Assembly: GCA_003524705.1 (NCBI GenBank)
Contig: DQGV01000262.1
Span: forward strand, 1-11,204
DNA from: Anaerolineae bacterium
GTDB taxonomy: Bacteria; Chloroflexota; Anaerolineae; Anaerolineales; Villigracilaceae
Direction of reading: 5' to 3'
Length of the DNA stretch: 11,204 nucleotides
Part shown: one piece after another, positions 6,252 through 11,204 of the stretch
Numbering within the stretch: the stretch's first letter is position 1
Layout of the letters: every line of letters begins with the position of its first letter
Notes under the pieces: model-generated
Database searches by the model: none
What the model was told of the DNA's origin: nothing
What the model saw: the letters and a program-made list of their open reading frames with translations, nothing else
Program-made: the position numbers and the translations under genes

Positions 6252-8459
6252 TTATTTTTGAGAGTCTTCTTCATCCAAATCTTCTTCACTGACTAATACT
6301 TCGCGTTCTTTGCCGCCACCTTGTGATGGTCCGACAACTCCCATTTTTTCTAACTCATCCAGTAAACGCGCGGCACGTGGATAACCAATTCTTAATCGGC
6401 GTTGTAATAATGAAGCAGAAGCACGTTGGCTTTGACGAACAATCGAAATAGCTTGTTCGATTAAACCATCATCTTCGTTTTCATCAGGTTCTTGTAACAG
6501 TTTTTCCCAAGGTGGAACTTCATTTGCTGGCATATCACTATTTTTACGCCAGTGGTCAATCAATCTTTCAATTTCCATGTCGGTGATTAACACACCTTGT
6601 GCGCGGACGGGATTGCCAACTTCTGGGTTTAAGAAGAGCATGTCACCACGCCCAAGCAATGATTCGGCGCCGGTGTAGTCTAAAATCACACGGCTATCAG
6701 TTCCTGATGCAACTGCAAATGCCAAACGAGCTGGGAAGTTGGCTTTGATTAAACCTGTGACTACATCTGTTGAAGGTCTTTGAGTTGCAACAACCAAATG
6801 TATGCCTGTAGCGCGCGCCATTTGAGCAAGGCGTACTAAATTATGTTCAGTTTGGTCTGGAGCAGACATCATTAAGTCTGCGAGTTCGTCAATCAAAACA
6901 ACAATGCGAGGTAAAGGAACTGCATCATCTTTACGAGTCAATTTACGATTGTAAGCATCTAAATCACGCGCATGAGCCGACTCAAGCAAACGATAACGAT
7001 GTTCCATTTCCACAACCACCCAACGAAGCACACCTAAAATTCTATCCAGTTGCGTTTCAACTTTTCCGTATAAATGTGGCAAACCATTAAAACGAATCAA
7101 CTCAACCATTTTCGAGTCAATCATCACCATACGCAATTCTTCTGGTGTATTGTTCATGGCTAAGCATGCCGCAATGGCTGTAATACAAACTGATTTACCC
7201 GAACCCGTTGAACCTGCAATTAACAAATGTGGCATACGAGATAAATCTGCGTTTAATGGATTTCCAGAAACATCACGCCCTAATGCTAAATTCAAAGGTG
7301 CGCCACGTTTATAAAACGAATCCGATTCAAGCAAGGCACGCAAACGCACCATAGAACTATTTATATTCGGCACTTCAATACCGACATACGGTTTGCCCGG
7401 CACAGGTGCTTCAATACGCAAGCGTTGAGCCGATAACGCCAACGCCAAATCTTTTTCAAGCGATGCAATTTGTGCCACACGCACTTTCATTTGTTGCACA
7501 TCTTCTTCATCGGTGCCGGGCTTTTTGATAAAGCCCGGTTGCACAGCAAATTGCGTCACAGATGGACCCACACGATAACCAATCACTGTAGCAGGGATAC
7601 CAAATTCAGAAAGCGTTTTCATAATCAAACCAGCGGTTTGATTTATAGTGCGTTCATCTGCTCGGACGGTTGAATCTCCGAGCAAAATGCCCAAAGGAGG
7701 TAATTCATCTGAACGTGGCGGTGGCTTGAGAGATTTCTCTTCTTTTTTGTTGGAGGATTTTAATGATGTACGAAACTCCGGCGGAATGGCTGGCGCTTTC
7801 TTTTTTGATGTTGCCGGCGTTTTCTCTTTTTCGACTTTTTCTTGTTTCGCTTCTTCCTTAAGTGGAGCTGATACATAAGCCTGAGAAGAATCTCCCGCCA
7901 AGTTGATTAAGTACAACTCTAGCCAACTCCAAAAGCCAAAGCCTGTGGCAAGCGAAAGTAACCATAAAACAAATAATATCAGTGTACCAATGATGGAACC
8001 TGTCCCATTCCATAACAAGGTGACGATACCCCAGCCTAAACGTCCACCGTCCATGCCGGATTCTGCGCGGAATAAGTCATTGCCGAAGAGAACAGCCATC
8101 ATGCCTAAGGTTAAGAGAGAAGCGATTTCGAGGGCGATGATTCGAATCCACTTTACGTCTTGTGTGTCACGGCGGAGAAATGTATATCCAAGATATCCAA
8201 CGCCAAATAAAATAAAGACACATCCCCAGCCAAACCATAAACGAAGTTCAATAGCAATTCGTGATATTAGAAAACCTTCAGTGTAGCCAAATGCCGCCAG
8301 CAAAAAGATAATAGCAAGTGCAATGATGACAACACCAAGCCCATCGATTAAAAAACGCCCAAATTGCGAATTGAAACGCGCGAGTCTATCAAGCCAATCA
8401 TTTTGAATTGGCATTTGACTTTGTTCGTATCGCTTGTTACGTTTTGGAGAAGATGGCAT
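6252..8459 (-). CDS. ftsK: DNA translocase FtsK/SpoIIIE
   Basis: This 735-residue, septum-associated DNA pump moves chromosomal DNA during division and helps dimer resolution. The N-terminus has about four membrane helices between residues 36 and 175. A short charged linker rich in Lys, Glu and Pro spans roughly 195-255; it is far shorter than in E. coli FtsK and similar to SpoIIIE. The motor domain follows, with Walker A AGSTGSGKS near 415-423 and Walker B IVVLIDELADLMM near 516-528, then the helix with QMARATGIHLVVATQRPS. The C-terminal gamma domain (about 670-725) is the winged helix that reads polar DNA motifs, containing SASLLQRRLRIGYPRAARL. It begins with ATG three bases after the S1-protein stop, with GAGG inside that gene's end as ribosome site; Met16 is a less likely alternative start. 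Polar DNA motifs such as KOPS or SRS were not searched. Confidence 0.95.
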   Translation of the reverse strand: MPSSPKRNKRYEQSQMPIQNDWLDRLARFNSQFGRFLIDGLGVVIIALAIIFLLAAFGYTEGFLISRIAIELRLWFGWGCVFILFGVGYLGYTFLRRDTQDVKWIRIIALEIASLLTLGMMAVLFGNDLFRAESGMDGGRLGWGIVTLLWNGTGSIIGTLILFVLWLLSLATGFGFWSWLELYLINLAGDSSQAYVSAPLKEEAKQEKVEKEKTPATSKKKAPAIPPEFRTSLKSSNKKEEKSLKPPPRSDELPPLGILLGDSTVRADERTINQTAGLIMKTLSEFGIPATVIGYRVGPSVTQFAVQPGFIKKPGTDEEDVQQMKVRVAQIASLEKDLALALSAQRLRIEAPVPGKPYVGIEVPNINSSMVRLRALLESDSFYKRGAPLNLALGRDVSGNPLNADLSRMPHLLIAGSTGSGKSVCITAIAACLAMNNTPEELRMVMIDSKMVELIRFNGLPHLYGKVETQLDRILGVLRWVVVEMEHRYRLLESAHARDLDAYNRKLTRKDDAVPLPRIVVLIDELADLMMSAPDQTEHNLVRLAQMARATGIHLVVATQRPSTDVVTGLIKANFPARLAFAVASGTDSRVILDYTGAESLLGRGDMLFLNPEVGNPVRAQGVLITDMEIERLIDHWRKNSDMPANEVPPWEKLLQEPDENEDDGLIEQAISIVRQSQRASASLLQRRLRIGYPRAARLLDELEKMGVVGPSQGGGKEREVLVSEEDLDEEDSQK

Positions 8460-8462
8460 TCG

Positions 8463-9383
8463 TTATTCAAGCCTCATGCTTAAACCCAAACGATGATGTT
8501 TTGAATCAAGCGTTATCACTTTTACTTGCACTTCTTCGTTCTCTTTCAAAATTTCACTTAATTGTTTACCTTCAGTGTGTGGAATTTCAGAAACATGAAT
8601 CAAACCTTCCACTTCAAATTGATTCAATTTTGCAAACGCACCGTATGTTAACACACATGAAATATTTGCTACATGCACTGAACCAATTGGCATATTTGTT
8701 TCAGCATTCAACCACGGATTCGGTTTCAATCGTTTCAAACTTAATGCCACACGACAACGCTCTGCCGATAAACCTAACACCTGCGCTTCAATTTTATTTC
8801 CAATTTTCAAAACTTGTGATGGATGTGTAACACGTCCCCAAGATAATTCTGAAATATGAATCAAACCTTCCGCGCCACCTAAATCAATAAATGCGCCAAA
8901 ATCAGTAATGTTTGTAACAACACCTTGCACAACTTGCCCTTCACACAATGAACCAAATAATTTTGTACGCTTGCCTGATTCAGTTTGTGCAGCTCGTTCT
9001 GAAAAAACAACACGATCATCTTGCGGCGTGCATTCAATAATTTTTAAATTTAATGTTTTACCAAGATACGCTTCAAAATCAATCTCAGCATTTTCTTTTT
9101 GGCAAAATTCAATCAAATGCGAAAAAGGCACGAAGCCATACAAATCTGTGCTTTCAACCAACAACCCACCGCGATTATGCCCCGTTACATTTAGTTGCAC
9201 AATTTTATCTTGTTGATATAACTCTTTTGCCTGATTCCAATTGATGGAAATCTTTTTCGCCTCATCCTTAACGTGGACATGATTCGGCATCGTGAGACAT
9301 TCTTCTTCCGCCAACACAGATTCCCACCAGCCTTCATCAATGATTGGCATCAAATCCTGTTCGCGTGATTTTTCTTCAACCAT
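8463..9383 (-). CDS. S1-domain RNA-binding protein (ribosomal protein S1 homologue, three S1 repeats)
   Basis: Cytoplasmic RNA-binding protein, likely the S1-type translation factor of this lineage. Three S1/OB folds are visible. The first is divergent, with LYGFVPFSHL. The second is canonical, with GVVTNITDFGAFIDLGGAEG then LIHISELSW. The third has LTYGAFAKL then GLIHVSEI. An acidic N-terminus of about 50 residues with WWESVLAEEE precedes them. E. coli S1 has six repeats; three or four are common in other phyla. Two starts are possible. An ATG at 9395 shares its first base with the upstream stop (TAATG) but has no good ribosome site. The ATG at 9383, used here, has GGAG six bases before it. 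The longer version adds only four residues. It sits three bases upstream of ftsK and is almost certainly co-transcribed. Confidence 0.88.
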   Translation of the reverse strand: MVEEKSREQDLMPIIDEGWWESVLAEEECLTMPNHVHVKDEAKKISINWNQAKELYQQDKIVQLNVTGHNRGGLLVESTDLYGFVPFSHLIEFCQKENAEIDFEAYLGKTLNLKIIECTPQDDRVVFSERAAQTESGKRTKLFGSLCEGQVVQGVVTNITDFGAFIDLGGAEGLIHISELSWGRVTHPSQVLKIGNKIEAQVLGLSAERCRVALSLKRLKPNPWLNAETNMPIGSVHVANISCVLTYGAFAKLNQFEVEGLIHVSEIPHTEGKQLSEILKENEEVQVKVITLDSKHHRLGLSMRLE

Positions 9384-9389
9384 GCGCTT

Positions 9390-9393
9390 CTCC
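9390..9393 (-). promoter_or_regulatory. Shine-Dalgarno within the first codons of the longer S1-protein reading
   Basis: GGAG on the minus strand with a 6-base spacer to the ATG at 9383. It overlaps the alternative ATG at 9395 and argues for the shorter protein. Confidence 0.5.
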
Positions 9394-9394
9394 A

Positions 9395-11204
9395 TTATTG
9401 ATTCTGCAATTCCGTTTCCATTTCAAGAATTGTTTTGGCAACGGCTTCAATCGCGATTCTTTGTTTGCGGTATAAATCCGCTTCAGACATTGCCAAACGT
9501 GCGGCAACATCACGCACTTTACGACCTTCAATAAATTTCATTTCCAAAATGTTGTACAAAATCCATTCGGTTGTAAATTTTCTATCACCACGCGGTTTCA
9601 CTTGGTCAACCGCACGGCGTAATAATAACCGCAAAGCGTTGGCAGGGTTGCCATCTTCTTGTGTGATTAAGTCTTGTACTACTTGTAACTTAATCAATGG
9701 ATTATTTGTAAATTTCGGTCCGCCCCAATAATGTGTTAACGCATCTTTGACCCAGTTTGCTAAATCGGCTTCTTGCAATGCTGATTCTTCTGCTAATAAA
9801 TTAACACGCGAATCATATCGCCCGACAGCACGCATACGTTGAATCATTTCTACTTGCGGCTGAATATCTGCCAACGAACGAAATACGCTTTGTTGTAATT
9901 GACGGTCTTCCAAAGCAATCGCGGCACGGTCAGCAAGTAACCATAAGGCTTCGCGTTGGTCATATTCCATATTTTTTTGTTTGTCATTGTGTGCCACACC
10001 CAGCAAACCTATCAATGGTGGCATCTCGTCTCTATCCATACTAGAGGTTCTACGGCGGAATAAAGGCAATATCCAAAAATTTCCCCATTGAAATTCATGG
10101 CGCGGGTCACCATTGACGTGATTCAATGCTTCTGTCAGCCCATCTTGGTCTAGCATAGAGCGATTGCCCGCCACAACAATTGGGGATAATGTCTCATCAT
10201 CTAATGCGGCAACGAATGCAGAAGGCGATTGCAAATGATCTCTCACCGCCGCTAGAATTGCTTCAAGGAATTGATGCAAGTCACTTTGTGTTAGTAAACG
10301 TTCTTCTATATTTTGAAGCAGAACTAATTCTTTACGGTCTCGCCCAAAAAATAACCATCGTTCCCAAAGTGGAGCGGCAAATGTAATGGCATGTTCCATA
10401 AGCAATACCATTGCAACAACTGTAAATGGGACAAAGGCATTATACGGCGTGCCGAAAAATTCACCGCCTCGACGAACTACGGTCATCATGGCTAATGTCG
10501 CGGAAGCAGTGACTGGTCCACGCATAATCCATTTGAATAAACGACTCTTAATCACACGGTCGGGCCATGAGACTCCAAAGAAAGCGACTGCGTAAGCCAT
10601 CACAACCACTAATACAGCAACGATGACATTGATAACTGTAGCGGTCGACCAAAAAATATATTGATGTTGAGCGGCAAAACTATAACCAAACATCAAGTAT
10701 GGGAATGAGCCTAATGCCGGCGCGGTGGCACCAGCCATCAGGTAAATCATGCGGCGGCGACCGGAACGAGTCAACATCAAGCTATAAGCACGGACGAAGT
10801 TAATCCCTGCCCATATCATGGCAGAGATGTAGAAGACTGTAAAAATTTCTGTCCAAACTGTGCGCTGAAGGTATGGGGCGGGTTGTCCGTTGGGGACAAT
10901 ATCACCGAGTAAATTTCCAGTTCCAAGCAAAATCAAAAAACCACATGCAATTGCATACATCATACGAACTGCAATGCGTCTGCGTCCGCGTGATGGGCGA
11001 CCTGCTGTTACTAACAGTGCATCTGATAGGTGTAAATATGCGGCTGGTAAAAAAACTAAACCAAACCATTGCAATCGCATCAAAACATCACGCGCACGAA
11101 TAGAGACAGAATTATCTTGCAGGGCTTTGGCTGTAAATACAACCACAACACATAATAGAATAATTGCGAATGAACGAGCAACTCTATCTCTTAAGTTGAA
11201 TGAG
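9395..11204 (-). CDS. Membrane GAF protein with C-terminal helix-turn-helix tail, 5'-partial
   Basis: The frame stays open to the right edge (602 visible residues), so the true start is outside. A GTG at 11146 exists, but the sequence before it (FAIILLCVVVV) is a continuing membrane helix, so it is not the start. About eight hydrophobic segments fill the first 270 visible residues, resembling the 7TM input modules of some histidine kinases. A GAF-like domain follows at about 295-440, beginning LLTQSDLHQFLEAIL and ending ALWLLADRAAIALEDRQL. The last 110 or so residues hold a helical region ending in a probable helix-turn-helix (VRDVAARLAMSEADLYRK). No histidine-kinase H-box, ATPase domain, GGDEF or phosphatase motif is present. 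I infer a membrane sensor or regulator, perhaps acting directly on DNA. Its stop shares one base with the longer S1-gene start, placing it first in the visible operon. Confidence 0.78.
   Translation of the reverse strand, partial: SFNLRDRVARSFAIILLCVVVVFTAKALQDNSVSIRARDVLMRLQWFGLVFLPAAYLHLSDALLVTAGRPSRGRRRIAVRMMYAIACGFLILLGTGNLLGDIVPNGQPAPYLQRTVWTEIFTVFYISAMIWAGINFVRAYSLMLTRSGRRRMIYLMAGATAPALGSFPYLMFGYSFAAQHQYIFWSTATVINVIVAVLVVVMAYAVAFFGVSWPDRVIKSRLFKWIMRGPVTASATLAMMTVVRRGGEFFGTPYNAFVPFTVVAMVLLMEHAITFAAPLWERWLFFGRDRKELVLLQNIEERLLTQSDLHQFLEAILAAVRDHLQSPSAFVAALDDETLSPIVVAGNRSMLDQDGLTEALNHVNGDPRHEFQWGNFWILPLFRRRTSSMDRDEMPPLIGLLGVAHNDKQKNMEYDQREALWLLADRAAIALEDRQLQQSVFRSLADIQPQVEMIQRMRAVGRYDSRVNLLAEESALQEADLANWVKDALTHYWGGPKFTNNPLIKLQVVQDLITQEDGNPANALRLLLRRAVDQVKPRGDRKFTTEWILYNILEMKFIEGRKVRDVAARLAMSEADLYRKQRIAIEAVAKTILEMETELQNQ

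Noticed and set aside
7903..8286. 127-residue plus-strand open frame opposite the ftsK membrane region
   Set aside because: It is antisense to a well-supported gene, has no ribosome site and shows no recognisable domain; it is a shadow of the ftsK codon pattern.
8408..8830. 140-residue plus-strand open frame across the ftsK/S1-gene junction
   Set aside because: Opposite two well-supported genes, of low-complexity composition and with no family features.
9395..11146. GTG at 11146 as the start of the membrane-GAF protein
   Set aside because: The frame is open to the window edge and the codons before it continue a hydrophobic helix, so the gene begins further upstream.

Overview
The window reads as ordinary chromosome from a moderately AT-rich bacterium (roughly 40% GC by eye). 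The most likely source is Chloroflexota, probably an Anaerolineae-like lineage. This inference rests on a short three-domain ribosomal-S1-type protein, a CDP-alcohol phosphotransferase resembling phosphatidylinositol-phosphate synthase, a divergent Lgt, several TTG/GTG starts, and a membrane-GAF protein with a C-terminal helix-turn-helix tail of a style I associate with Chloroflexota. No rRNA, tRNA, CRISPR array, insertion sequence or phage gene was found.

Left part, plus strand (1-2364). The 3' part of an aconitase-X (AcnX) small subunit is followed by gluconokinase (gntK) and a YbaK/EbsC-type aminoacyl-tRNA deacylase. Both junctions are ATGA overlaps, so the three genes form one translationally coupled operon. 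Close behind come a small double zinc-ribbon protein of unknown role and a single-cysteine methionine sulfoxide reductase B (msrB). This arm joins a hydroxy-acid dehydratase, sugar-acid phosphorylation, translation proofreading and oxidative repair, with no obvious single pathway.

Right part, minus strand (2387-11204, read right to left). A membrane protein with a GAF domain and an HTH-like tail (start beyond the window) is followed by an S1-domain RNA-binding protein, an FtsK/SpoIIIE DNA translocase, a CDP-alcohol phosphatidyltransferase and a prolipoprotein diacylglyceryl transferase (lgt). Gaps are 17 bases or less and some genes overlap, so this looks like one long operon of envelope and chromosome-housekeeping genes. 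After a 95-base spacer with a degenerate heptamer tandem repeat comes a two-gene ABC exporter: an ATPase overlapping a permease that appears to be an ABC-2 permease fused to a SpoIIM-like membrane domain. The two arms converge between msrB and the permease with only 22 bases between the stops and no visible hairpin terminator.

I see no clearly new multi-gene system. The most unusual items are the ABC-2/SpoIIM fusion, the kinase-less membrane-GAF-HTH protein, the Lgt lacking two conserved residues and a normal N-terminus, and the MsrB with only one cysteine.
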